Positions 16,663 to 24,162 of a stretch of DNA of 64,000 nucleotides are shown one piece after another (position 1 is the first letter of the stretch; every line of letters starts with the position of its first letter). The position numbers and the translations under genes are program-made. The stretch spans positions 1 to 64,000 of the forward strand of contig NZ_SJOO01000009.1 of NCBI RefSeq assembly GCF_004331265.1, read 5' to 3'. A model generated the notes under the pieces. That model ran no database searches. It was not told the DNA's origin and worked only from the letters and a program-made list of their open reading frames with translations. The DNA is from Enterobacter wuhouensis (lineage in GTDB: Bacteria; Pseudomonadota; Gammaproteobacteria; Enterobacterales; Enterobacteriaceae).

Positions 16663-17492
16663 TTCACCTCCCGGGCAAAAAGCGCGTTAATCTGTTCGGC
16701 ATCGGCCTGTTTGCGGGTGTCGAAATTCGTCAGACGGTTCAGGTAATCGTCGTAATTATCGGTGCGGTGTTTCGCCGGTACGCCTTTCGCAATCGCGTCG
16801 TTCATCGCCGCTTTCACCGCGTTTACGCCGTCGCCTACCAGCGCGTCTACCAGACCGCTTTGATAGCGCACTTCGCCGCCGGTCATGCTCCAGATAAACG
16901 GACGGTCGCGGGAGTCATACTCTTCAATGCCCGCCTCCTGCTCGATAACCTGCGGACCGTTGAGGCCAAGACGCGCTTCGCGGGTCACGATCAGGTAGCT
17001 GCAGAGCGCCGCGGCGATGGACATCCCGCCGAAGCAGCCCACGGTCCCGGCAACAATCCCGACCACCGGCGTATAGCGGCGCAGGTCAACGATCGCCGCG
17101 TGGATATCGGCAATCGCCGCCAGGCCCAGGTTGGCTTCCTGAAGACGCACGCCGCCGGTTTCGAGGCACAGCACCGCCTGAGTCGGAATACCGTTGCGGT
17201 TATCTTCCGCCGCCAGCTCCAGCGCCGCCGCCATTTTGGCGCCGGACACTTCGCCCATGCTGCCGCCCTGGAACGCGCCTTCAATCGCGACGACGACCGC
17301 AGGCTGGCCGTTAATGGTGCCTTTTGCGACGACCATACCGTCATCGGCCTGCGGAACAATCCCCTGCGGCCCAAGCCACGGAGAGATAATGCCTTCAAAA
17401 GGGTCCAGCAGTTCGCGGTAGCTGCCGTCATCCAGCAGAGCCTGCGCGCGCTGGCGCGCTTTTAGTTCGATAAAGCTGCTGTCATTACGCAT
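16659..17492 (-). CDS. mdcD: Malonate decarboxylase beta subunit
   Basis: MdcD is the partner of MdcE in decarboxylation of malonyl-S-ACP to acetyl-S-ACP. The 277-residue protein resembles the beta carboxyltransferase subunit of acetyl-CoA carboxylase, with the glycine-rich stretch AIEGAFQGGSMGEVSGAKM near residue 70 and VVGIVAGTVGCFGGMSIAAA near residue 145. It overlaps mdcC by 8 bases and mdcE by at least one base, so translation is probably coupled. Confidence 0.94.
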   Translation of the reverse strand: MRNDSSFIELKARQRAQALLDDGSYRELLDPFEGIISPWLGPQGIVPQADDGMVVAKGTINGQPAVVVAIEGAFQGGSMGEVSGAKMAAALELAAEDNRNGIPTQAVLCLETGGVRLQEANLGLAAIADIHAAIVDLRRYTPVVGIVAGTVGCFGGMSIAAALCSYLIVTREARLGLNGPQVIEQEAGIEEYDSRDRPFIWSMTGGEVRYQSGLVDALVGDGVNAVKAAMNDAIAKGVPAKHRTDNYDDYLNRLTNFDTRKQADAEQINALFAREVK

Positions 17493-17784
17493 GGCTTACC
17501 CCCTCAAAGACCTGTTCGATGCGAATGCGCGCCACGCCCGGCGTCGCGCCGAAGTCGTGGATGGTCAGCTTCCCGGCGGGCAGGCTGCTGACGGTCTGCA
17601 GGCGGTTGAACAGGGCCTCCCAGCGACCACGGCTGTTGTCGACGGAGGTGGTGATATCGATGGTTAAGGTCTGGCCCGGTTCGGCGGCGAACAACACCTC
17701 CATATCCCCGGAGCCGACTACCCCTGCCAGCGCCCTGCCGCTTAACGCGCGGCTGGCTGGCACGGTCAATGTAATTTTTTCCAT
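17485..17784 (-). CDS. mdcC: Malonate decarboxylase acyl carrier protein (delta subunit)
   Basis: MdcC carries the thiol-bearing prosthetic group on which acetyl and malonyl groups are held. The 99-residue protein has Ser 25 in VVGSGDMEV, the attachment site known for Klebsiella MdcC. It is related to the CitD citrate lyase carrier rather than to ordinary phosphopantetheine carrier proteins. It sits 9 bases after mdcB and overlaps mdcD. Confidence 0.95.
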   Translation of the reverse strand: MEKITLTVPASRALSGRALAGVVGSGDMEVLFAAEPGQTLTIDITTSVDNSRGRWEALFNRLQTVSSLPAGKLTIHDFGATPGVARIRIEQVFEGVSHA

Positions 17785-17793
17785 AACATCCTC

Positions 17794-18651
17794 TTAATGC
17801 TTTGAATAAGGCGTTTCGACGCGGTCGAGAAACAGCGTGGCGGCAAGCAGGTCGGCTGCGCCGCCCGGCGAGGCGTTGAGCGTGAGCATCTGACGATCTA
17901 AGCTCGCCAATGCCCGCTGGCCCGCGAGCGTTGCACAGCCTCCGGCGTTCAGTACCGCACGGGCACCGCTCTGCATGGCGTCCAGCCCCTCCATTCCGGC
18001 GCGCGACAGCACGCAGGTGTCGGTGAGGGAGGTCATGATCGCCATCAGCGCGTCGAGCCTGGCCTGCGTTTCGCTGCTGCCGTTGAGACGGCTCAGGCGA
18101 AGCTGCGGCAGCGCGCGCTGCATAACGTGCGGAAACGCCTGCTGCGCTTCTTCTCTGGCGCCCGGCACGCGGTAGCGGTGCGTGGCGCGCAGCCCTTTGC
18201 TGAACACTTTCGGCGCCGCATCGTCCGGCAGTTTCGCCAGCTGGGCGGCGGTGTTTGCGACGGCTTGCGCAGCCGCATCCCCGCCCAGCATCGCCACCGC
18301 GCTGACCAACAGCCCCAGCGCCCAAATCGCGCCGCGGTGAGTGTTCACGCCGTCGGTAGCGGCCATCATCTGCCGTTCGCCTTCGCGGCCAAGACGGCCA
18401 ACGGTTTGCCTGAGGGCAATATCCGCCGGACGCTGCCAGCTCTGCTGCGCCAGCGCCTGAAACGTGGAGGTCAGGCTGTGCGCGGAGCGCTCCATGAGCG
18501 CAAGGGATAAATCGTGGTGCGCGCCGTTCCCCCGACTGTCCACCAGACCGGGTTTCGGGCTTAAACGTGCTTCGTCAATCAGACACTGCGTGGCGGTTCG
18601 CGCCAGCCATTCGGCACCGCCTTCAACCTGAATCTGGGGCAGAAGTTTCAT
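17794..18651 (-). CDS. mdcB: Triphosphoribosyl-dephospho-CoA synthase MdcB
   Basis: MdcB makes 2'-(5''-triphosphoribosyl)-3'-dephospho-CoA, the precursor of the MdcC prosthetic group. The 285-residue protein belongs to the CitG family: LIDEARLSPKPGLVDSRGNGAHHDL near residues 25-48 and GVNTHRGAIWALGLL near residue 105 are typical. The start is ATG 18651 (MKLLPQIQVEGG), overlapping the mdcA stop as TAATG. A longer frame into mdcA is not needed. Confidence 0.94.
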   Translation of the reverse strand: MKLLPQIQVEGGAEWLARTATQCLIDEARLSPKPGLVDSRGNGAHHDLSLALMERSAHSLTSTFQALAQQSWQRPADIALRQTVGRLGREGERQMMAATDGVNTHRGAIWALGLLVSAVAMLGGDAAAQAVANTAAQLAKLPDDAAPKVFSKGLRATHRYRVPGAREEAQQAFPHVMQRALPQLRLSRLNGSSETQARLDALMAIMTSLTDTCVLSRAGMEGLDAMQSGARAVLNAGGCATLAGQRALASLDRQMLTLNASPGGAADLLAATLFLDRVETPYSKH

Positions 18652-20306
18652 TACCAGCTCCGGAATTTCGCAGGTGGGTTGTACAGACCGCCGGACCACT
18701 CAACGAGGTCAGACACGCTGCCGGCTGCCAGCAGAGAGCGGGTAGCGTCGGTACGGCGGATGCCCATATCTTCCGGATAGACCACCTTGCCGCTCTGGCG
18801 CAGTTCCGCCACGCGTTTGGCGTCAACGCCCAGGCCGATATCGGTGATCCCCGCGACGGCGGCAACCATGGCCCGACGCTCTTCCAGATCTTTGGCGCGA
18901 TAGAGGTAAGCAATCCCCTCTTCCGTCAGCACGTGCGTCACGTCATCGCCGTAAATCATCACCGGTGCCAGCGGCATGCCGGAGGCTTTCGCCACGTCAA
19001 CGGCATCGAGTTTTTCCACGAAGGTCGGCTTCACGCCAGCCTGGAAGGTTTCGACCATCTGCACGACCAGTTTTTTACCGCGCTGCATTGGGTCCGGCTC
19101 GGTGATCATGTTCAGCCAGGCCGGGGTCGCATGACGACGACCGTGCGGATCGTGGCCCATGTTTGGCGCACCGCCGAAGCCGGAAAGACGACCGCGGGTC
19201 ACGGTGGAGGAGTTGGCGTAGCCGTCAACCTGCAGCGTAGAGCCGATGAACATATCCACCGCGTACTGGCCTGCCAGCTGGCAGAAGGCGCGGTTGGAGC
19301 GCATGGAACCGTCGGCACCGGTAAAGAAGACATCAGGACGGGCGCGGATGTACTCTTCCATCCCCAGCTCGCCGCCGAAGCAGTGCACGCTTTCCACCCA
19401 GCCGCTTTCGATGGCGGGGATCAGCGTTGGATGCGGGTTCAGCGTCCAGTGTTTACAGATTTTGCCCTTCAGGCCGAGCTGTTCGCCGTAGGTAGGCAGC
19501 AGCAGCTCAATCGCCGCGGTGTTAAAGCCGATACCGTGGTTCAGAGACTGCACCTGGTGCTCCGCGTAGATGCCCTTGATCGCCATCATCGCCATCAGGA
19601 TATGCTCCTGCTTGATCAGACGCGGATCTCGGGTGAACAGCGGTTCGATAAAGAACGGCTTATCCGCAACGACCACGTAGTCGATCCAGGAGCCCGGAAT
19701 ATCGACGCGCGGCAGATCGCATTCGTCATCCACCAGCTCGTTCACCTGCGCGATGACGATGCCGTCGTGGAACGCGGCGGCTTCCACCAGCGCCGGGGTA
19801 TCTTCGGTACTTGCCCCGGTGTAGAGGTTACCTTTGCGGTCCGCTTTAAAACCGGCAATCAGCGCCACGTTGGGCGAGAGGTCGACGTAGAGGCGTGAGT
19901 AAAGTTCGATGTAGGTGTGGATCGCACCGATTTCGAGCTGACCGTCTTCCAGCAGCTGCGAAATGCGCAGACTTTGCGTGCCGGAGAAGGAGAAGTCCAG
20001 CTTGCGGGCGATGCCTTTTTCGAAGATATCCAGATGCTCGCTGCGGCCCACGCTCGGCATGATCATATGCAGATCGTGAACGATTTGCGGATTCACCTCG
20101 GCGAGCGAGCGGGAAAGGAAATCGGCCTGCTTCTGGTTGTTACCTTCCAGAACGACCTTGTCGCCCGGTGCGATCAGTTTTTCCAGCATAGCGACAAGAT
20201 CGCCGGTTGGCAGTACCTTGCCCTGCACCGGTACGGACGCCAGACGACGCGCTTTTTCGCTGCGTCGAGTGTTCCATTGCCGGGTGGGTGTTTGCCCAGA
20301 TAACAT
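18651..20306 (-). CDS. mdcA: Malonate decarboxylase alpha subunit (acetyl-ACP:malonate ACP transferase)
   Basis: MdcA swaps acetate for malonate on the carrier protein, forming malonyl-S-ACP. The 551-residue length fits the family. Recognisable segments are GKVLPTGDLVAMLEKLI near the N-terminus, and ARPDVFFTGADGSMRSNRAF and GRLSGFGGAPNMGHDPHGRRH in the middle. It is the first gene of the minus-strand operon; the ATG at 20306 follows a GGAGGT ribosome-binding site. Upstream, 228 bases separate it from the divergent yheT and contain a candidate MdcR operator. Confidence 0.96.
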   Translation of the reverse strand: MLSGQTPTRQWNTRRSEKARRLASVPVQGKVLPTGDLVAMLEKLIAPGDKVVLEGNNQKQADFLSRSLAEVNPQIVHDLHMIMPSVGRSEHLDIFEKGIARKLDFSFSGTQSLRISQLLEDGQLEIGAIHTYIELYSRLYVDLSPNVALIAGFKADRKGNLYTGASTEDTPALVEAAAFHDGIVIAQVNELVDDECDLPRVDIPGSWIDYVVVADKPFFIEPLFTRDPRLIKQEHILMAMMAIKGIYAEHQVQSLNHGIGFNTAAIELLLPTYGEQLGLKGKICKHWTLNPHPTLIPAIESGWVESVHCFGGELGMEEYIRARPDVFFTGADGSMRSNRAFCQLAGQYAVDMFIGSTLQVDGYANSSTVTRGRLSGFGGAPNMGHDPHGRRHATPAWLNMITEPDPMQRGKKLVVQMVETFQAGVKPTFVEKLDAVDVAKASGMPLAPVMIYGDDVTHVLTEEGIAYLYRAKDLEERRAMVAAVAGITDIGLGVDAKRVAELRQSGKVVYPEDMGIRRTDATRSLLAAGSVSDLVEWSGGLYNPPAKFRSW

Positions 20307-20361
20307 TATTAACCTCCTGATTCAGCTAATCATTTTGATTTGCTTAACGTTGAGTAAAGTG

Positions 20362-20402
20362 TGCGCTCTGGTGAGAAAGGCATCAATTAAGCATAGAGCG
20401 CA
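20362..20402. promoter_or_regulatory. Candidate MdcR operator upstream of mdcA
   Basis: TGCGCTCT (20362-20369) and AGAGCGCA (20395-20402) are perfect 8-bp inverted repeats separated by 25 bases. The arms lie about 55 and 90 bases before the mdcA start, where a LysR activator would act. The binding protein is inferred from context. Confidence 0.5.
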
Positions 20403-20438
20403 ATCATTAGCCTGAGAGTAATAATCAAGGTAAAGATT

Positions 20439-20454
20439 TGTGATCGGGATCAGT
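20439..20454. promoter_or_regulatory. CRP-like half-conserved site between mdcA and yheT
   Basis: TGTGA-N6-TCAGT matches the CRP consensus TGTGA-N6-TCACA at 8 of 10 positions. It lies about 135 bases upstream of mdcA and 80 upstream of yheT. Either gene could be the target. Confidence 0.4.
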
Positions 20455-20534
20455 TCATGTTTCGGAAATCCAGGCTAAACGGGGTACAATTCGGAAGGTA
20501 TCGTAAATAACAGACAATAATTAGCATCGCCGTT

Positions 20535-21557
20535 ATGACCCAAATCATCCCGTCAGACTTTGAGATTGCTGCCGACGACAGCGCAGAATTCGTGCCCATG
20601 CGCGGCCTGGCTAACTGCCATCTGCAAACCATGCTGCCGCGCCTGATCCGCCGCAAGCTTCAGTTCACCCCACACTGGCAGCGCCTGGATTTGCCGGACG
20701 GTGACTTTTTGGATCTCGCCTGGAGCGAAGCGCCGGAGCTGGCCAGGCATAAGCCCCGGCTGGTGGTGTTTCACGGTCTGGAAGGCAGCCTGCACAGCCC
20801 TTACGCGCATGGCCTCATCAAGGCGGCAAAGGCGCGCGGCTGGCTTGGCGTGGTGATGCATTTTCGCGGCTGCAGCGGCGAGCCGAATCGCCAGAAACGC
20901 ATTTATCATTCGGGTGAAACCGAAGATGGCACCTGGTTCTTACACTGGCTGAGAGAGAACTATGGAACGGTGCCGACGGCGGCGGTGGGCTATTCGCTGG
21001 GCGGCAATATGCTGGCCTGCCTGCTGGCGAAAGAGGGTGAAACGGTGCCGCTGGATGCCGCCGTTATCGTCTCTGCGCCTTTCATGCTGGAGCAGTGCAG
21101 CTACCATATGGAAAAAGGCTTTTCACGGGTTTATCAGCGCTACCTGCTCAACCTGCTGAAGGCCAACGCGGCGCGCAAGCTCAAGGCCTACCCGGACACC
21201 TTACCCGTTAGCCTTCGCCAGCTGAAAAAGGTGCGCCGCATTCGTGAATTCGACGATCTGATCACCGCTAAAATTCACGGATTTGCCGATGCGATTGACT
21301 ATTATCGCCAGTGCAGCGCAATGCCGCTGCTCAGCAAAATCACCCAGCCGACGCTGATCATTCATGCCAAAGACGATCCGTTTATGGACCACCACTCCAT
21401 TCCGGCCCAGGAATTTTTGCCTGAAAACGTTCACTATCAGCTGACCGAGCATGGCGGCCACGTGGGATTTGTCGGCGGTACGCTGCGACGCCCGAAAATG
21501 TGGCTGGAAACCCGCATTCCTGACTGGCTCACCTCATTTCTGGACGGTAAAAAATGA
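20535..21557 (+). CDS. yheT: YheT family alpha/beta hydrolase
   Basis: The 340-residue protein is an alpha/beta hydrolase of the ABHD1/3-like YheT group. The nucleophile elbow GYSLGGN places Ser 154 in the active site. The likely acid is in HAKDDPF near residue 280 and the histidine in EHGGHVGF near residue 310. The substrate is not known. It is the first gene of yheT-yheU-prkB; yheU overlaps it by 4 bases. A TACAAT box at 20485-20490 may be its -10 element. In E. coli it directly follows yheS; here the mdc cluster intervenes. Confidence 0.94.
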   Translation: MTQIIPSDFEIAADDSAEFVPMRGLANCHLQTMLPRLIRRKLQFTPHWQRLDLPDGDFLDLAWSEAPELARHKPRLVVFHGLEGSLHSPYAHGLIKAAKARGWLGVVMHFRGCSGEPNRQKRIYHSGETEDGTWFLHWLRENYGTVPTAAVGYSLGGNMLACLLAKEGETVPLDAAVIVSAPFMLEQCSYHMEKGFSRVYQRYLLNLLKANAARKLKAYPDTLPVSLRQLKKVRRIREFDDLITAKIHGFADAIDYYRQCSAMPLLSKITQPTLIIHAKDDPFMDHHSIPAQEFLPENVHYQLTEHGGHVGFVGGTLRRPKMWLETRIPDWLTSFLDGKK

Positions 21558-21772
21558 TTATTCCCTGGCAGGATCTGCCTCCCGAAACGCTCGATAATCT
21601 GATTGAAAGCTTTGTATTACGAGAGGGCACCGATTATGGTGAACATGAACGTTCTCTTGAACAAAAGGTCAGCGATGTAAAACGCCAGCTTAAAAGCGGC
21701 GACGTGGTGCTGGTATGGTCTGAACTGCATGAGACGGTCAATATCATGCCCCGCAACGCGTTTCACGGCTGA
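21554..21772 (+). CDS. yheU: YheU family protein of unknown function
   Basis: A 72-residue protein beginning MIIPWQDLPPETLDNLIESFVLREGTDYGE, which is the conserved UPF0270 family signature. No function is established. Its ATG overlaps the yheT stop as ATGA, so the two are translationally coupled. Confidence 0.94.
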   Translation: MIIPWQDLPPETLDNLIESFVLREGTDYGEHERSLEQKVSDVKRQLKSGDVVLVWSELHETVNIMPRNAFHG

Positions 21773-21802
21773 TCTGTAAACCTTTCCAGTCAGGGAGTTG
21801 CT

Positions 21803-22672
21803 ATGTCTGCCAGACATCCGGTTATTGCCGTCACGGGTTCGAGCGGGGCGGGAACCACCACCACCAGCCTTGCCTTTCGCAAAATTTTCGCACAGCTGAA
21901 CTTACAGGCGGCAGAGGTTGAGGGCGACAGCTTTCACCGCTACACGCGCCCTGAAATGGACATGGCCATCCGTAAAGCGCGGGATCTCGGTAAACACATC
22001 AGCTACTTTGGCCCCGATGCCAATGATTTCGGCCTGCTAGAGCAGACCTTCAGAGAATACGGTCAGACCGGCAAAGGACAATCCCGCAAATACCTGCACA
22101 CCTACGACGAAGCGGTTCCCTGGAACCAGGTGCCGGGGACGTTTACCCCGTGGCAGCCGCTGCCGGAACCCACCGACGTGCTGTTTTACGAAGGGCTGCA
22201 CGGCGGCGTGGTGACCACCCAGCACGACGTGGCGCGCCACGTGGATCTGCTGGTGGGCGTGGTGCCGATCGTTAACCTGGAATGGATCCAGAAGCTGACG
22301 CGCGACATCAGCGAGCGCGGCCATTCGCGCGAGGCGGTGATGGATTCGGTGGTGCGATCTATGGAAGATTACATCAACTTCCTGACGCCACAGTTCTCGC
22401 GTACCCATATCAACTTCCAGCGCGTGCCGACGGTGGACACCTCCAACCCGTTTGCGGCGAAAACCATCCCGTCTCTGGATGAGAGTTTTGTGGTGATCCA
22501 CTTCCGCAATCTGGAAGGCATCGATTATCCCTGGCTGCTGGCGATGCTGCAGGGCTCGTTCATTTCCCACATGAATACGCTGGTGGTGCCGGGCGGAAAA
22601 ATGGGGCTGGCGATGGAGTTAATTATGACGCCGCTGGTCCAGCGACTGATGGAAGGGAAGCAGATCGCGTGA
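21803..22672 (+). CDS. prkB: Phosphoribulokinase-like protein PrkB
   Basis: The 289-residue protein has the P-loop GSSGAGTTTTS near residues 11-21 and the ATP-dependent kinase pattern of phosphoribulokinase, such as GLHGG and the VEGDSFHRYTRPEMD segment near residue 40. No RuBisCO or Calvin-cycle partner is visible, so the true substrate is uncertain, as in other enterobacteria. It lies 30 bases after yheU and its 3' end is followed by two REP elements. Confidence 0.92.
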   Translation: MSARHPVIAVTGSSGAGTTTTSLAFRKIFAQLNLQAAEVEGDSFHRYTRPEMDMAIRKARDLGKHISYFGPDANDFGLLEQTFREYGQTGKGQSRKYLHTYDEAVPWNQVPGTFTPWQPLPEPTDVLFYEGLHGGVVTTQHDVARHVDLLVGVVPIVNLEWIQKLTRDISERGHSREAVMDSVVRSMEDYINFLTPQFSRTHINFQRVPTVDTSNPFAAKTIPSLDESFVVIHFRNLEGIDYPWLLAMLQGSFISHMNTLVVPGGKMGLAMELIMTPLVQRLMEGKQIA

Positions 22673-22680
22673 GTTGTTTT

Positions 22681-22752
22681 GCCCGGTGGCGCTGCGCTTA
22701 CCGGGCCTACGGTCGTGCTTTTGTAGGGCGGGTCAGCGAAGCGCCACCCGCC
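22681..22752. repeat. Pair of REP-like elements between prkB and yhfA
   Basis: The first unit (22681-22706) pairs GCCCGGT with ACCGGGC; the second (22726-22752) pairs GGCGGGT with ACCCGCC. They are about 20 bases apart in a convergent intergenic region, the usual layout of a composite REP element. The second almost touches the yhfA stop codon. Confidence 0.8.
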
Positions 22753-22758
22753 AAAAGA

Positions 22759-23163
22759 TTAAGCCTCGATCACTTCATACGAATGGGTGATTTTTACCGC
22801 TTTCTCCAGCATTAACGCCACAGAGCAGTATTTTTCCGCAGAAAGGTCTACGGCGCGTGATACCGCGGCATCTTTCAGCTCTTTACCGGTCACGATAAAG
22901 TGCAGATTAATATGCGTGAACAGGCGTGGCGCCTCTTCGCGACGTTCTGACGTGAGCTTCACTTCGCAGTCGGTCACATCGTGACGGCCTTTTTGCAGAA
23001 TCGACACCACGTCAATCGCGCTGCATCCACCCGCCGCCATCAGCACCATCTCCATCGGGCTTGGGGCCTTGTCGCCGGAGTTACCGTCCATCAAAATCTG
23101 GTGCCCGGAAGCGGATTCGCCCAGGAACGTTAAACCTTCAACCCATTTCACACGCGCTTGCAT
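22759..23163 (-). CDS. yhfA: OsmC family protein YhfA
   Basis: The 134-residue protein has the OsmC-like fold pattern: MQARVKWVEGLTFLGESASGH at the start, MVLMAAGGCSAIDVVSIL carrying a conserved cysteine near residue 45, and EKYCSVALMLEKAV with a second cysteine near residue 115. OsmC relatives reduce peroxides, but YhfA itself is uncharacterised. The start ATG 23163 lies 9 bases after GGAG and gives the E. coli length; in-frame ATGs at 23169 and 23178 are less well placed. It is divergent from crp. Confidence 0.93.
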   Translation of the reverse strand: MQARVKWVEGLTFLGESASGHQILMDGNSGDKAPSPMEMVLMAAGGCSAIDVVSILQKGRHDVTDCEVKLTSERREEAPRLFTHINLHFIVTGKELKDAAVSRAVDLSAEKYCSVALMLEKAVKITHSYEVIEA

Positions 23164-23473
23164 ATTCATTAACTCCAACGTTGCATTTTTGGTGACAGAT
23201 TACGCGCGCGTTACATTTCTCGCAACGGAAGGCGACCTGCATCATGCTGAAGCGAGACACCAGGAGACACGCGGCAAAAGCTATGCTAAAACACTCTGGA
23301 TGCTACAGTAATACATTGACGTTACACATGTATGCAGAGGACATCAAACTTTACTGGCTGCGAAAATTACGACAGCCGACTTCCCAGGGTATGGGTAAGA
23401 ATTCGATTGCAACCCCAGAGTCCGGATGCATCTTATGACTCTGGTGACAGCTTATAACAGAGGATAACAGCGC
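23164..23473. promoter_or_regulatory. Divergent yhfA-crp control region
   Basis: This 310-base stretch has no gene. Long parts resemble the E. coli crp leader as I recall it, such as AAGCTATGCTAAAACA, GATGCTACAGTAATACATTG and GCTTATAACAGAGGATAAC just before crp. TGCAG-N6-TCAAA at 23333-23348 stands where E. coli has its CRP autoregulatory site; the match is weaker here. A long 5' untranslated region for crp is expected. Confidence 0.65.
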
Positions 23474-24106
23474 ATGGTGCTTGGCAAACCGCAAACAGAC
23501 CCGACTCTCGAATGGTTCTTGTCTCATTGCCACATTCATAAGTACCCATCGAAAAGCACTCTGATTCACCAGGGTGAAAAAGCCGAGACGTTGTATTACA
23601 TCGTTAAAGGCTCGGTGGCAGTGCTGATCAAAGATGAAGAAGGGAAAGAGATGATCCTTTCTTATCTGAACCAGGGCGATTTCATCGGCGAACTGGGCCT
23701 GTTTGAAGAAGGCCAGGAACGTAGCGCCTGGGTTCGTGCAAAGACAGCATGTGAAGTGGCTGAAATTTCTTACAAGAAGTTCCGTCAGCTGATTCAGGTT
23801 AATCCTGACATCCTGATGCGTCTCTCTTCCCAGATGGCGCGTCGCCTGCAGGTCACCTCTGAAAAAGTCGGTAACCTGGCGTTCCTGGACGTGACCGGTC
23901 GTATCGCACAGACCCTGCTGAACCTGGCGAAACAGCCAGACGCAATGACCCACCCGGACGGCATGCAAATTAAAATTACCCGTCAGGAAATCGGTCAGAT
24001 CGTCGGTTGCTCCCGTGAAACAGTAGGCCGTATTCTGAAAATGCTGGAAGATCAAAACCTGATCTCCGCGCACGGTAAAACCATCGTGGTTTACGGAACC
24101 CGTTAA
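23474..24106 (+). CDS. crp: cAMP receptor protein CRP
   Basis: CRP is the global cAMP-dependent transcription regulator. The 210-residue protein looks essentially identical to that of E. coli. The cyclic-nucleotide domain (about 1-135) has the phosphate-binding cassette GELGLFEEGQERSAWVRA with Arg 83 and Ser 84 counting the initiator Met. The C-terminal winged helix has the recognition segment TRQEIGQIVGCSRETVGRILKMLE. A long leader lies upstream and a terminator directly downstream. Several CRP-like sites occur in this window. Confidence 0.99.
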   Translation: MVLGKPQTDPTLEWFLSHCHIHKYPSKSTLIHQGEKAETLYYIVKGSVAVLIKDEEGKEMILSYLNQGDFIGELGLFEEGQERSAWVRAKTACEVAEISYKKFRQLIQVNPDILMRLSSQMARRLQVTSEKVGNLAFLDVTGRIAQTLLNLAKQPDAMTHPDGMQIKITRQEIGQIVGCSRETVGRILKMLEDQNLISAHGKTIVVYGTR

Positions 24107-24113
24107 TTCGGTC

Positions 24114-24150
24114 AAACGGCGTGCCATCTCAGGGTGGCGCGCCGTTTTTG
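24114..24150 (+). terminator. Terminator after crp
   Basis: AAACGGCGTGCCATC and GGTGGCGCGCCGTTT form a long, slightly mismatched stem with a TCAG loop, followed by T's. It starts 8 bases after the crp stop and ends 12 bases before yhfK. Confidence 0.88.
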
Positions 24151-24162
24151 TCTCTATTCCCC

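Noticed and set aside
18567..19898. Open frame of 443 codons on the plus strand
   Set aside because: It is antisense to mdcA and part of mdcB; the composition is that of a shadow frame, rich in His, Arg and Gln.
23344..23460. Hairpin-rich crp leader as a possible riboswitch
   Set aside because: The sequence resembles the long E. coli crp leader, controlled by CRP and Fis at the DNA level; no known riboswitch core was recognised.
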